Origin: Myroides sp. 1354
Lineage (GTDB): Bacteria; Bacteroidota; Bacteroidia; Flavobacteriales; Flavobacteriaceae
Length of the DNA: 64,000 nucleotides
NCBI RefSeq assembly: GCF_030324495.1
Contig: NZ_JACAGN010000001.1
Location: 1 to 64,000, forward strand
Reading direction: 5' to 3'
Positions 8,653-17,799 of the stretch are shown piece after piece (within the stretch, counting starts at the first letter, position 1; every line of letters starts with the position of its first letter). The position numbers and the translations under genes are program-made. The notes under the pieces are model-generated. The model did not search any database. It worked only from the letters and a program-made list of their open reading frames with translations, and was not told where the DNA came from.

Positions 8653-9985
8653 TGAAACTATTGTACAAATCGAAGAACTAATTGCGACAGGTAAGGAAGC
8701 TGAATTATTAGAGTTCCTTAAGGATATCCATGCTGTGGATATAGCAGAAATTATGAATGGACTTCATACAGAGGAGGCCATTTATATCTTCGACATACTC
8801 GATAGTGAAGTTACTGCTGAGATATTATTAAATTTAGATGATGACTTACGAGAAAAGATTTTAAGAAGTCTCTCTCCTAAAGAAATTGCCGAAGAATTAG
8901 ATGAATTAGATACCGATGATGCGGCAGATATCATCGCAGAATTATCTGAAAAAAGACAAGAAGAGGTTCTTTTAGAATTAGAAGATTTAGAACACGCCAA
9001 GGACATTGTCGAGTTGTTGCGTTATGACGAAGATACAGCTGGAGGATTAATGGCAAAAGAGTTTGTCTCGGTCAATGAAAATTGGTCAATTCTCACTTGT
9101 GTCAAAGAAATGCGCAAACAAGCCGAACACGTTTCACGTGTTCACTCTATCTACGTCGTAGATGATGAAGGACGTTTAAAAGGACGTTTATCCTTAAAAG
9201 ATTTACTTACTTCCTCTACCACAACGCATATTAGTGATGTGTACATTCCCAAAGTGGACTATGTAAAAGTAGATACAGAAGATACCGAAGTAGCGCGTAT
9301 TATGCAAAAATACGATTTAGAAGCTATTCCTGTGGTTGATGAAATGGGGCGTTTAGTCGGTAGAATTACCATTGATGACATTGTCGATGTTATTAAAGAT
9401 GAAGCAGACAAAGATTATCAATTAGCTGCAGGTATTTCGCAAGATGTTGATACCAATGACAGTATTTTGACCTTAACCAAAGCGAGATTGCCTTGGCTAA
9501 TCCTAGCGATGATTGGTGGTTTCGTGGCAGTGAATGTATCGAGAAGTTTTGAAGATGCCATGGAAAAATTCGGCGTGCTCTTCTTTTTTACACCTTTAAT
9601 TGCTGCAATGGCAGGAAATGTAGGAGTGCAATCCTCTGCTATTATTGTACAAGGACTTGCCAACAACACCATTTCTGGTTCCATTTGGAAACGCCTAGGG
9701 AAAGAAGTCTCTTTAAGTTTATTAAACGGATTTTTATTAGCCATTTTATTAATGATTGGAAGTCACGTTTTACTTGGTGTTGATTATATCATCGGAGTTA
9801 CCGTATCCATTGCCTTAATCAGCGTAATTATCATTGCTAGTTTAATTGGAACTTTTGTTCCTATTCTATTAAATAAATATGGCGTAGATCCGGCTTTGGC
9901 TACAGGCCCTTTTATTACAACAAGTAACGATATTTTTGGTATTTTGATTTATTTCTCCATTGCCAAAGTGATTCTCGGTTTCTAA
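8633..9985 (+). CDS. mgtE: Magnesium transporter MgtE
   Basis: A 450-aa inner-membrane Mg2+ channel/transporter. It has an acidic MgtE N domain (about 1-130, rich in Asp/Glu helices), two CBS domains (about 135-260, with [16 protein letters not shown] and [23 protein letters not shown]), a linker helix, and five membrane segments (about 285-450). The signature [15 protein letters not shown] lies in the pore region. In characterised MgtE the cytoplasmic domains sense intracellular Mg2+ and close the pore. The start overlaps rsmA by 20 bp; the next gene begins 10 bp after its stop, so rsmA-mgtE-dehydrogenase look like an operon. Confidence 0.95.
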   Translation: MEFKISDETIVQIEELIATGKEAELLEFLKDIHAVDIAEIMNGLHTEEAIYIFDILDSEVTAEILLNLDDDLREKILRSLSPKEIAEELDELDTDDAADIIAELSEKRQEEVLLELEDLEHAKDIVELLRYDEDTAGGLMAKEFVSVNENWSILTCVKEMRKQAEHVSRVHSIYVVDDEGRLKGRLSLKDLLTSSTTTHISDVYIPKVDYVKVDTEDTEVARIMQKYDLEAIPVVDEMGRLVGRITIDDIVDVIKDEADKDYQLAAGISQDVDTNDSILTLTKARLPWLILAMIGGFVAVNVSRSFEDAMEKFGVLFFFTPLIAAMAGNVGVQSSAIIVQGLANNTISGSIWKRLGKEVSLSLLNGFLLAILLMIGSHVLLGVDYIIGVTVSIALISVIIIASLIGTFVPILLNKYGVDPALATGPFITTSNDIFGILIYFSIAKVILGF

Positions 9986-9995
9986 ATTTTACACG

Positions 9996-10946
9996 ATGAC
10001 AACAAAAAAAGTATTACACCTAGACAGTAATCACCCTTTAATGATAGAGCAACTTGCTCAAATAGGGTATGTCAATATAGAGGATTATACCTCTAGTAAA
10101 GAAAAAATAGAAGAAACGATACACGAATATGAAGGCATCATCATTCGCAGTCGCTTTAAGATCGATCAGTCCTTTCTTGAGAAAGCAACACAACTAAAAT
10201 TCATCGGCAGAGTTGGAGCGGGGTTAGAAAATATTGATTGTGACTTTGCCACGGCTAAAGGCATTGCTTTAATTGCGGCTCCTGAAGGTAATCAAACTGC
10301 TGTTGGGGAGCATGCACTAGGCATGCTATTGAGTTTATTCAATAAATTAAATCTTGTCGATCGAGAAGTGCGACAAGGTATTTGGATTCGCGAAGGCAAT
10401 AGGGGCCACGAGATTGAAGGAAAAACTGTGGGCATTATTGGTTATGGACACATGGGAAATGCTTTCGCAAAACGCTTACAAGGCTTTGATTGTGAAGTTA
10501 TTTTTCACGATATCAAAGAAAACTTAAGCAATCAGTATGCAAAACAAGTTTCTTTAACCGAATTGCAACAAAAAGCAGATATTATCAGTTTGCATATTCC
10601 ACAAACACCAGAGACCATTAATCTGATAGATAAAACCTTTATTGAACAAATGGCCAAGCCTTTTTGGCTAATCAATACGGCACGAGGCAAATCGGTACAT
10701 ACAGCGGATTTAGTTGCTGCTTTAGAAAGTGGCAAAGTAAAAGGGGCTGCTTTAGATGTTTTAGAGTATGAAAAATCTTCATTTGAACATATGTTTGCTG
10801 ATGAAACATTACCTCAACCTATGCAATATTTGATTCAATCAGACAACGTATTATTATCCCCTCATATTGCCGGCTGGACTTTTGAAAGTAAAGAGAAACT
10901 TGCTCAAGTGATTATAGACAAAATAAGATTCCATTTCATAAAATAA
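9996..10946 (+). CDS. D-2-hydroxyacid dehydrogenase (phosphoglycerate dehydrogenase-like)
   Basis: A 316-aa cytoplasmic NAD-dependent dehydrogenase. The Rossmann motif VGIIGYGHMGNAFAKRL near residue 147 binds NAD(H). The catalytic triad is visible as Arg in INTARGKSVHT, Glu in LDVLEYE and His in LLSPHIAGWT. It lacks the C-terminal ACT domain of the long SerA type. It could supply 3-phosphohydroxypyruvate for serine, but a glyoxylate, hydroxypyruvate or other 2-keto acid reductase is equally possible, and no serC or serB lies nearby. It is the last gene of the rsmA-mgtE unit and shares a terminator with the convergent lipoprotein gene. Confidence 0.85.
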   Translation: MTTKKVLHLDSNHPLMIEQLAQIGYVNIEDYTSSKEKIEETIHEYEGIIIRSRFKIDQSFLEKATQLKFIGRVGAGLENIDCDFATAKGIALIAAPEGNQTAVGEHALGMLLSLFNKLNLVDREVRQGIWIREGNRGHEIEGKTVGIIGYGHMGNAFAKRLQGFDCEVIFHDIKENLSNQYAKQVSLTELQQKADIISLHIPQTPETINLIDKTFIEQMAKPFWLINTARGKSVHTADLVAALESGKVKGAALDVLEYEKSSFEHMFADETLPQPMQYLIQSDNVLLSPHIAGWTFESKEKLAQVIIDKIRFHFIK

Positions 10947-10971
10947 AAAAAGCACCATAAGGTGCTTTTTT
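10946..10971. terminator. Bidirectional terminator
   Basis: GCACC-ATAA-GGTGC (10952-10965) flanked by A6 and T7. It sits between two convergent genes whose stop codons end at 10946 and 10971, and can serve both strands. Confidence 0.8.
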
Positions 10972-11387
10972 TATTTTGTATTTTTCTTTTTATCTGCCTG
11001 AATAACGACTGTTGAAATTAAAGACTGTCCAAGAGCATATGATTCTCCTACAACCTCACCTTCCTTTGTCACCTTAATTTCCATTTTTGCCTCTTCATTT
11101 TGTCCAGAACCTTGTGCAGTAAAACTAAATTTTTGCACCTCCGTCTTGTAATAGATTTTAGACCATTCTGTTACTTTCAAATTATCCATCACATCATTTT
11201 TCATATCCGTTCCTTCATAAACTACTCCCATTATTTTATCAATGGTAGAACCTTCTGAAACAGTAACCGTTACAAGATACTTTTCCCCTTCAGGGACTGA
11301 TGTCTTTACGCTATCGTCTGAGCTACAGCTAGAAATTCCTACGCCAAAGACCAAAGCAACTAATATAAATTTTATTTTTCTAAACAT
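10971..11387 (-). CDS. Small lipoprotein, paralogue of the neighbouring gene
   Basis: A 138-aa protein with a lipoprotein signal (GISSCSSDD, Cys20). I do not recognise a named family. It shares layout with the upstream 147-aa gene: start MFxKIKFI, SSCSSDD lipobox, a TEWSKIYYKTEV segment matching TQWTRSYNLTVAEH, and a C-terminal KEGEVVGES-like strand. The pair therefore looks like a tandem duplication with strong divergence. After Cys+1 come acidic residues, a pattern reported for surface-exported lipoproteins in Bacteroidota. It is probably co-transcribed with the upstream gene (39-bp gap). Confidence 0.7.
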   Translation of the reverse strand: MFRKIKFILVALVFGVGISSCSSDDSVKTSVPEGEKYLVTVTVSEGSTIDKIMGVVYEGTDMKNDVMDNLKVTEWSKIYYKTEVQKFSFTAQGSGQNEEAKMEIKVTKEGEVVGESYALGQSLISTVVIQADKKKNTK

Positions 11388-11426
11388 TGTTTATACATTA
11401 TTCACTCCCTAAGCAGTGTTGATTGA

Positions 11427-11870
11427 TTATAATTTTACTTCAGCGTAAATATCTTTACCCTTAGCAATTTTTTCTTTTATGATAATACCATCCTTATCTT
11501 TAACAGTAATAGTCAATTGAGAAGAGGTACTTTCCCCTTTACCATAAGCTTCAATACTCACATGCTCAGCAACGGTCAAATTATAACTTCTAGTCCATTG
11601 AGTTGTTTTAATAAATTCTGGCAATTCTCCATTTTCTGGAACGGCCACAGGTATAGAATCTTCTATAAATTGTTCCTCTTGTACATGCACTCCATCGTAG
11701 TAAAATGCTGTGATCTGTCCAATTTCAACGTCGTCAGTAATTTCTACCAATACATCATACTTTTTCTTATCTAATTTAAGAACAGGATTACCGTCATCTG
11801 AACTACAAGAAGAAAATCCTAGGGCAATAACTGCACAAACTGCAATAAACTTAATTTTTCCGAACATCAC
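11427..11870 (-). CDS. Small lipoprotein, paralogue of the neighbouring gene
   Basis: A 147-aa putative lipoprotein of unknown function (GFSSCSSDD lipobox, Cys21). Two Met codons begin the frame and either could be the start. The mature part looks all-beta, with a central TQWTRSYNLTV segment shared with the downstream paralogue. It differs by an acidic insertion of about 15 residues (near QFIEDSIPVAVPENGELPE). A complete TTTG-N19-TATTTTTG promoter precedes it (11892-11922), so this is the first gene of a two-gene unit. Confidence 0.7.
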   Translation of the reverse strand: MMFGKIKFIAVCAVIALGFSSCSSDDGNPVLKLDKKKYDVLVEITDDVEIGQITAFYYDGVHVQEEQFIEDSIPVAVPENGELPEFIKTTQWTRSYNLTVAEHVSIEAYGKGESTSSQLTITVKDKDGIIIKEKIAKGKDIYAEVKL

Positions 11871-11891
11871 TTTTACTTTTATTTAACAATT

Positions 11892-11922
11892 CAAAAATAG
11901 GATTTTTTTTGTATCATCCAAA
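11892..11922 (-). promoter_or_regulatory. Consensus promoter of the lipoprotein pair
   Basis: On the minus strand TTTG (11919-11922) and TATTTTTG (11892-11899) are separated by exactly 19 nt, a full match to the Bacteroidota primary-sigma consensus. The predicted start of transcription is about 15 bp before the ATG. Confidence 0.65.
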
Positions 11923-12125
11923 AATTTAACTATTATTTTTTACATAGATCGTACTATGGTATTTAAATGCCCTTTAAATTTCTCTTTTTTCACTATCCCC
12001 TTTTTTATAGTAACAAGAACTAGCCGCCGCTATCTTATTTACATTTAATTAACAAATTAAACACAAAATATCGTTTACTTCATTCAACAAATAAAACTGA
12101 CATACTCTTGATTTGGATCAAAAAA

Positions 12126-12154
12126 AAGAAGGAACCTTTTGTAGATTCCCTCTT
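12126..12154 (-). terminator. Terminator of the olsF-type gene
   Basis: On the minus strand AAGAGGGAA (12146-12154) pairs with TTCCTTCTT (12126-12134), including one G-T pair, followed by a T run, 10 bp after the stop codon. Confidence 0.6.
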
Positions 12155-12163
12155 CTCGTATTC

Positions 12164-13990
12164 TTAATTGTATTTATTTGCTTCTTCTTGTATTTTTCGC
12201 TCGAGTTCTGCTTCAAACTCTTCCATCACGGGTTTGACCGTACTTTCTGGTAAATCAGCGATTTTGATATACATTAATCCATCAATGGCATTGTTAAATA
12301 AAGGATCTACATTAAACGCAATCACTTTTGCATTTTGTTTGATGTACTTCTTAATCAACACAGGCACCCTCAATTTTGCAGGTTCAACATCTTCAATAAT
12401 TTTGTCAAACTTGTTTAAATCGGATTCTGTTTCATTAAAAATTAAATCCTTATCCGCATCTTTTAGATTTACCTTATACTCCATTTTTGGTGTCACATAT
12501 TGAGCGATAAATGGATCAAAATAATGAGATCGCATGAATTCAATCATCAAGGACTTAGAAAAGTCAGAAAATTGATTGCTAATACTCACCCCTCCTATTA
12601 AGTATTGATGTTCTGGAAAGCGCAAAGTGGTATGCACAATTCCCTTCCAAAGAAGGAACAAAGGCATTGGCTTTTGTTGATACTCTTTGACAATAAAAGC
12701 ACGTCCCATTTCAATTGACTGTGCCATCATCGGATAAAGTTCTGATTCAAAACGGAATAATTCATTAAGGTAAAACCCATTAATTCCATATTTTTTATAG
12801 ATTTCAGATCCCAATCCCATGCGGTAGGCCCCGCATATTTGTTCAGCTTCATTATCCCATAAAAACATATGGTGATAATATTTATCGTATTGATCTAAAT
12901 CTAATTCATTATTGGTCCCTTCACCCACTTCACGAAAGGTAACCTCTCGAAGTCGACCAAGTTCTAATAATATGGTAGGAATCAAATCTGATTTACACAA
13001 AAACACTTCGTAATTCTTACTTTGCAGTAATCTAAAATCCTTTTCGCGTAAAACTTCTATTTCTTGTTTGATTCTATCAATCGGTTGTGGAGGGACAATG
13101 TCCTTTACCATCTTTGGAAATTTAAAATTAAAAGAAGGAACTTTAATCCATTTACGGGAGTCCTCATCTTTATAAGCGTTAGATAACAAATACGTTTTAA
13201 AACGCAAAAAGTTACCATAATCGCTTAAATCATAATGTTCATTTTGTTCTTCAACAGATATTGGACGACCAATGCGTACCTTAATAACGCGGTCTTTTTG
13301 TGTTAACAATTCTGAAGGCAACTTTGCTGTACGCAAAGTTGGGTTAATCTGCGATAAAAAGTAAAATAACTTACTGTTTTGCGCATGAAAATAAATAGGA
13401 ACTACAGGCACATTGGCTTTTTTAATCAGCTTAATTGCTCCTTCTTCCCAAGGTTTGTCGACAACAAGTCGGTCATCTTTATACGTAGACACTTCTCCAG
13501 CAGGAAAAATTCCCAAAGGTTTACCATCACTTAAATGCCTCAATGTTTCTTTTAACCCCAATACACTTGATTTCACATCCTTGTTATTCTCAAATGGATT
13601 AACAGGCATAATATAAGGTTTCAAAGGTTCTATTCGATGCAATAAAAAGTTGGCAATAATCTTAAAATTAGGATCGTGCTCTAACATTAACTTTAAAAGT
13701 AAAATCCCATCAATTCCTCCCAAGGGATGATTGGAAATGGTAATATAAGGTCCTTTTTTAGGTAATCGCTTTAATTCCTCTGGATCAATTTGAAATTCAA
13801 TTTGAAATTCTTCTAAGATAGCGTTTAAAAACTCTAACTCTTCTAAGTGTTTATTTCTATCGTAAATCTTATTTAATGTGGTAACCTTAAGCGTCTTCAT
13901 AAGCAACCACCCCGTAAAAGTACCAAAGATACCATACTTGTCCACGTTAATTGCCTTCGCTACTTCCTTAGCTGTTACTAACCCCATCAA
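12164..13990 (-). CDS. olsF: OlsF-type bifunctional acyltransferase (ornithine/amino-acid lipid synthesis)
   Basis: A 608-aa fusion of two acyltransferases. Residues 75-300 are PlsC-like: NHPLGGID (87-94, the NHxxxxD catalytic motif) and GIFPAGEVST (about 160-169, matching the F-P-x-G block). Residues about 320-530 are an OlsB-like GNAT domain (MFLWDNEAEQICGAYRMGLG, then LNELFRFESELYPMMAQSIEMGRAFI). In characterised OlsF the C-terminal part N-acylates ornithine and the N-terminal part adds the second acyl chain, giving ornithine lipid in one protein. Glycine instead of ornithine as substrate is possible, since Bacteroides makes glycine lipids from two separate genes. It stands alone; TATATTTG at 14010-14017 is a candidate -7 box. 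Confidence 0.8.
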   Translation of the reverse strand: MMGLVTAKEVAKAINVDKYGIFGTFTGWLLMKTLKVTTLNKIYDRNKHLEELEFLNAILEEFQIEFQIDPEELKRLPKKGPYITISNHPLGGIDGILLLKLMLEHDPNFKIIANFLLHRIEPLKPYIMPVNPFENNKDVKSSVLGLKETLRHLSDGKPLGIFPAGEVSTYKDDRLVVDKPWEEGAIKLIKKANVPVVPIYFHAQNSKLFYFLSQINPTLRTAKLPSELLTQKDRVIKVRIGRPISVEEQNEHYDLSDYGNFLRFKTYLLSNAYKDEDSRKWIKVPSFNFKFPKMVKDIVPPQPIDRIKQEIEVLREKDFRLLQSKNYEVFLCKSDLIPTILLELGRLREVTFREVGEGTNNELDLDQYDKYYHHMFLWDNEAEQICGAYRMGLGSEIYKKYGINGFYLNELFRFESELYPMMAQSIEMGRAFIVKEYQQKPMPLFLLWKGIVHTTLRFPEHQYLIGGVSISNQFSDFSKSLMIEFMRSHYFDPFIAQYVTPKMEYKVNLKDADKDLIFNETESDLNKFDKIIEDVEPAKLRVPVLIKKYIKQNAKVIAFNVDPLFNNAIDGLMYIKIADLPESTVKPVMEEFEAELERKIQEEANKYN

Positions 13991-14351
13991 TTTGAAAATT
14001 TAAGTAAGACAAATATACTAAAATCTTTAGGTATTCTATTTTATTTTATCAACCTTGACTGCATATCCCTAGCATTGTTCGAGATATTGACCTAAATAAC
14101 TGATTAAAAAAAAGATATATGCTTTAAATATTATTTATTCTTCTTTCTCATTCATTATTCGAATTTTACATTTTTTTATCTTTTTAACGCCTTATACCGT
14201 AAAACCTTATCACTCCAATCTTCTACCTTCGCTTGCCCTTCCCTAGATATGGAATGCTAATTAAAAATTAAAAAAGCACCTCTCCACTTCTTTTGAAGCA
14301 TCAGCATGTATATTTTTTCTATTTTTGATTTTCATACAAAAACCAGGCATC
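13991..14351. other. Intergenic region between divergent olsF and xth
   Basis: 361 bp of very AT-rich DNA with no credible gene. It holds a minus-strand TATATTTG (14010-14017) for olsF and a plus-strand promoter candidate for xth (14292-14327). Nothing else stands out. Confidence 0.5.
14292..14327 (+). promoter_or_regulatory. Candidate promoter of exonuclease III gene
   Basis: TTTG (14292-14295) and TATTTTTG (14320-14327) with 24 nt between them, slightly long for the family. It ends 24 bp before the chosen ATG. Confidence 0.4.
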
Positions 14352-15119
14352 ATGAAAAAAATTATATCCTATAATGTAAATGGAATCCGTGCAGCAATCA
14401 AAAAAGGTCTTTTAGACTGGATGCAAGAGGAAAATGCCGACATCATTTGCTTACAGGAGACCAAAGCCAAAGAGGACCAAATTCCAACGGATGAAATCAC
14501 CTTAGCGGGTTATCCTTATCAGTACTATTTTTCTGCGCAAAAAGCAGGCTATAGTGGAGTGGCTATTTTTTGCAAGGAAAAGCCCAATCACATTACCTAT
14601 GGAACAGGTATTGACTATATGGACTTTGAAGGTCGAAATTTACGCGTAGATTTCGATACTTTTTCTGTGATGTCTCTCTATTTGCCTTCCGCTTCCAATA
14701 TTGATCGTCTGGACTTCAAATACCAATATATGGATGATTTCTTTACCTATATTTCTGAACTTAAAAAAGAAATTCCCAATTTAATCATCTGCGGTGACTA
14801 CAACATCTGTCACAAGGCCATCGATATTCACGATCCAATTCGCAATGCGAAAGTTTCCGGATTTTTACCCGAAGAAAGAGCTTGGGTAGATCAATTCGTC
14901 CACAACGGTTTTATAGATAGTTTCCGCTTATTCAATACCGAACCACACCAATATAGCTGGTGGACGTACAGAGCAAATGCAAGAAATAACAACAAAGGAT
15001 GGAGAATTGACTACAATATGGTAGCAGAACCCATGAAAGACAGAATCTTAGGTGCTTCGATTTTACAAGAAGTCAAACACTCCGATCACTGTCCAATTGT
15101 TGTAGAAATTAAAGCTTAA
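14352..15119 (+). CDS. xth: Exodeoxyribonuclease III (AP endonuclease)
   Basis: A 255-aa cytoplasmic DNA-repair nuclease of the exonuclease III/AP endonuclease family. MKKIISYNVNGIRAAI opens the fold. LQETK gives the metal ligand Glu36; CGDYNICH and the C-terminal SDHCPIV supply the catalytic Asp and His; WWTYRANARNNNKGWRIDY is the AP-site recognition region. The frame is open upstream to 14325, but the ATG at 14352 matches the family start exactly and lies downstream of the promoter candidate. The OmpA-like gene follows after 20 bp. Confidence 0.95.
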   Translation: MKKIISYNVNGIRAAIKKGLLDWMQEENADIICLQETKAKEDQIPTDEITLAGYPYQYYFSAQKAGYSGVAIFCKEKPNHITYGTGIDYMDFEGRNLRVDFDTFSVMSLYLPSASNIDRLDFKYQYMDDFFTYISELKKEIPNLIICGDYNICHKAIDIHDPIRNAKVSGFLPEERAWVDQFVHNGFIDSFRLFNTEPHQYSWWTYRANARNNNKGWRIDYNMVAEPMKDRILGASILQEVKHSDHCPIVVEIKA

Positions 15120-15139
15120 CTCATCCAAAAACACACCCC

Positions 15140-16042
15140 ATGATAAAGAGACTTTCCATCGGTTTACTAACACTGACCTTATTATCCTCTTGTGTAACAA
15201 GAAGGCTATACAACGAGCTTGATCAAGATTACCAAATGGCCTTAGACGACAATCAACGTCTAGCGGATGAATTAGCGACCTTAAATAGCTCGATGAGTGA
15301 TTTAGAACAAGCGAAAAAGCAATTGGCTCAACAGTTAAAAGACTTACAGCAAGAACGTCAAAATTTAAATGCTGAGATTTCAGCTGCTCAAAATAGATTG
15401 CAAGATTTACAACATTCGTATACCAACTTAGAAAAGCACAGTGAAGAATCTTTACAAGCCGAAGCGGCAAGGTTAGCTAAAGCAAAGGCTGAACTAGATT
15501 TAAAATCGAAACGCGTACAAGAATTGGAAGGTATATTGGCAGCCAATGACAAACAGATGAAAGCCCTAAAGGACAATTTATCTCAGGCATTGAATGCATT
15601 TGAAGGTCGTGGATTAACCATTGAACAGAAAAATGGAAAAGTATATGTTTCGATGGAGAACAAACTCCTTTTTAAATCAGGTAGTTGGTCTGTCAATGAC
15701 GAAGGTCGAAATGCTGTTATCGAATTGGGAAAAGTGCTAGCAACTAATCCAGATATTTCCGTATTAATTGAAGGCCACACCGACAATGACAAAGTAGTAG
15801 GTAATTTAGGTGAGGGCGTACAAAACAACTGGGACCTATCAACCAAACGCGCTTTAGCCATTGTCTCTATCTTATCAGAAAACAGTACCATAGACAAAAA
15901 GAACCTAACTGCTGCAGGTCGAAGTGAATATGCTCCTATTATGAGCAATAGTGCATCGGAGGGGAAGGCTAAAAACAGACGTATTGAAGTTATTCTTACG
16001 CCTAATCTAGATAAAATCAACGAGATGTTGAACCAATTATAA
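15140..16042 (+). CDS. OmpA-family lipoprotein with coiled coil
   Basis: A 300-aa putative outer-membrane lipoprotein. The signal ends in LLSSC (Cys18). Residues about 25-145 form a long coiled coil rich in Gln, Lys, Glu and Leu. Residues about 165-295 are an OmpA C-terminal peptidoglycan-binding domain (LLFKSGSWSVNDEG, IEGHTDNDKV, NWDLSTKRALAIV, AGRSEYAP, NRRIEVIL), which clamps the outer membrane to the cell wall. Function is inferred from domains only. A clear terminator follows. Confidence 0.9.
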   Translation: MIKRLSIGLLTLTLLSSCVTRRLYNELDQDYQMALDDNQRLADELATLNSSMSDLEQAKKQLAQQLKDLQQERQNLNAEISAAQNRLQDLQHSYTNLEKHSEESLQAEAARLAKAKAELDLKSKRVQELEGILAANDKQMKALKDNLSQALNAFEGRGLTIEQKNGKVYVSMENKLLFKSGSWSVNDEGRNAVIELGKVLATNPDISVLIEGHTDNDKVVGNLGEGVQNNWDLSTKRALAIVSILSENSTIDKKNLTAAGRSEYAPIMSNSASEGKAKNRRIEVILTPNLDKINEMLNQL

Positions 16043-16059
16043 CCCCATCACATCAATAG

Positions 16060-16095
16060 AAAAGCCCTATAAACTTGAGTTATAGGGCTTTTTTT
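16060..16095 (+). terminator. Terminator of the OmpA-like gene
   Basis: A 13-bp stem (16060-16072 with 16080-16092) with a 7-nt loop and T run, 17 bp after the stop codon. Confidence 0.85.
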
Positions 16096-16191
16096 GTTAC
16101 AAATCTGCATTGGACTTTCCCATTTTATTAACACAGAAAGCAATTACAATTGCTTATCTTGCAGTTCTACAACTAAAAACACATTCAAACA

Positions 16192-17538
16192 ATGCCTTTT
16201 TTAACCCTTAATCAAAAAAATATCAATGACATTATCGATTTTAGTGAATTAAATGTCTTCTATAAATGGTTTTTTGATTATCTCGGCTTTTTGCGTTTAT
16301 CCGATCATGAAACTCATGTAATAACGACAATTGTTCTACTTCTTGTCTTTTCCCTTGTCATGTTTACTTTGGATTACGTACTCAAGAATATTTTCATCGT
16401 CATTGCTCGAAAATATGCCGCAAACAGCAAAACGCAACTCGATGACATTGTCATTAAAAATAAAGTTCTACACAATATTACCCATTTAATTCCGGTGGCT
16501 TTAGCACGTGTACTCTTTCCAATTTTCTTTACTGGTTTTCCAAAGGTTATCACCTTTGTATTGTCCTTGACGAATATCATTTTCATTGTAATCCTTACCC
16601 TATTATTGCGTTCTATTATTAGAACAACAAGAGATTACGCTAGAACCAAACCGAATTTAGCAGATAAACCGATTGACAGCTACTCCCAAGTATCTAGTAT
16701 CATTCTATACTTTTTTTCTGGGATCATTATTTTTTCTGTCATTACAGGGAAGGACCCTGTTACATTTTTGGTTTCATTGGGTGCAGCCTCCGCTATTTTA
16801 ATGTTAGTGTTTAAAGATACTATCATGGGATTTGTAGCGAGTATTCAGGTTTCGACGAACGATATGGTACGCGTGGGAGATTGGATTGAGATGGCCAAGT
16901 TTGGTGCTGACGGAACGGTATTAGAAATCAATTTGAGTACGGTAAAAGTGCAGAATTTTGACAAGACCATTACGACAATACCCACTTATTTATTGATTAG
17001 TGATTCGTTTAAAAACTACAGAGGGATGCAAAATTCCGGTGGAAGGCGAATCAAGCGAAGCATCAATATTAAGATGTCCTCTATTCGCTTCTTAGAAGCA
17101 CATGAAATCAATGAATTGAAAAAAATTCAATTATTAAAACCCTATATAGAAGAACGACAACAAGAAATTGACAACTACAATATTAGCACCAATGCCGATC
17201 AATCCATGCCAGTAAATGGACGTCGCATGACCAACATAGGGCTATTTAGGGCTTATGTATTGCGTTATGCCCAACAAAATCAAAACATTCACAAAGAATA
17301 CCATCTAATGGTACGTCATTTGCAGCCCACCGAACATGGCTTACCCATCGAGCTGTATATGTTTACCAATAGCACGGTTTGGGCCTTTTATGAAACCGTT
17401 ATGGCTGATATTTTTGACCATGTTTTAGCCGCTATTGATTACTTCCATTTAGAAGTGTTTGAATTGCCTTCTTCTGATGATGTAAGACAGTTTATAGCCA
17501 ATAGTTATGATACTGCTAAACAGCAAGAGAACGTATAA
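16192..17538 (+). CDS. Mechanosensitive ion channel, MscS family (YbdG-like)
   Basis: A 448-aa inner-membrane channel. About five membrane segments (residues 45-215) are followed by the MscS pore helix and beta domain: SLGAASAILMLVFKDTIMGFVASI, then VRVGDWIEMAKFGADGTV. The segment VKVQNFDKTITTIPTYLLI and the later GGRRIKRSI are hallmarks I recall from the YbdG branch. Such channels open under membrane tension or osmotic stress. It stands alone between terminators. Confidence 0.9.
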   Translation: MPFLTLNQKNINDIIDFSELNVFYKWFFDYLGFLRLSDHETHVITTIVLLLVFSLVMFTLDYVLKNIFIVIARKYAANSKTQLDDIVIKNKVLHNITHLIPVALARVLFPIFFTGFPKVITFVLSLTNIIFIVILTLLLRSIIRTTRDYARTKPNLADKPIDSYSQVSSIILYFFSGIIIFSVITGKDPVTFLVSLGAASAILMLVFKDTIMGFVASIQVSTNDMVRVGDWIEMAKFGADGTVLEINLSTVKVQNFDKTITTIPTYLLISDSFKNYRGMQNSGGRRIKRSINIKMSSIRFLEAHEINELKKIQLLKPYIEERQQEIDNYNISTNADQSMPVNGRRMTNIGLFRAYVLRYAQQNQNIHKEYHLMVRHLQPTEHGLPIELYMFTNSTVWAFYETVMADIFDHVLAAIDYFHLEVFELPSSDDVRQFIANSYDTAKQQENV

Positions 17539-17541
17539 TCA

Positions 17542-17577
17542 AAAAAAGCTTCGGAATAAAATCCGAGGCTTTTTTTA
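17542..17577. terminator. Bidirectional terminator
   Basis: A 14-bp stem with one wobble pair (17542-17555 with 17562-17575), A run before and T run after. It lies between the convergent channel gene and xseB. Confidence 0.8.
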
Positions 17578-17604
17578 TACTCTTTCTTTTCTTAGAGCAT
17601 CTAT

Positions 17605-17799
17605 CTACTCCTCGAGTTTATCCATAATCTTCTCAATCTTCTCCTCCGTAGTGGTCAGTTTTTTCTTACAAAAAACAATCAGCTGAGATGCGCGTTCTAC
17701 TTTTTCTGCTAATTGATCTACGGTAACTTCGTCGTTTTTTAATGCCGTGAGAATCTCATCTAATTCTTCTGCGGCTTTTTCATAAGTAAGTTTTTCCAT
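17605..17799 (-). CDS. xseB: Exodeoxyribonuclease VII small subunit
   Basis: A 64-aa helical protein matching XseB (LTYEKAAEELDEILTALKNDE, then VEKVERAS... type pattern). Several small subunits assemble on each XseA to form exonuclease VII, which degrades single-stranded DNA from both ends. Its start codon lies inside the 3' end of xseA (40-bp overlap), as expected for a translationally coupled subunit pair. Confidence 0.93.
   Translation of the reverse strand: MEKLTYEKAAEELDEILTALKNDEVTVDQLAEKVERASQLIVFCKKKLTTTEEKIEKIMDKLEE

Noticed and set aside
9418..9744. Minus-strand 108-codon frame inside mgtE
   Set aside because: A shadow of the mgtE membrane domain, with no start context or family match.
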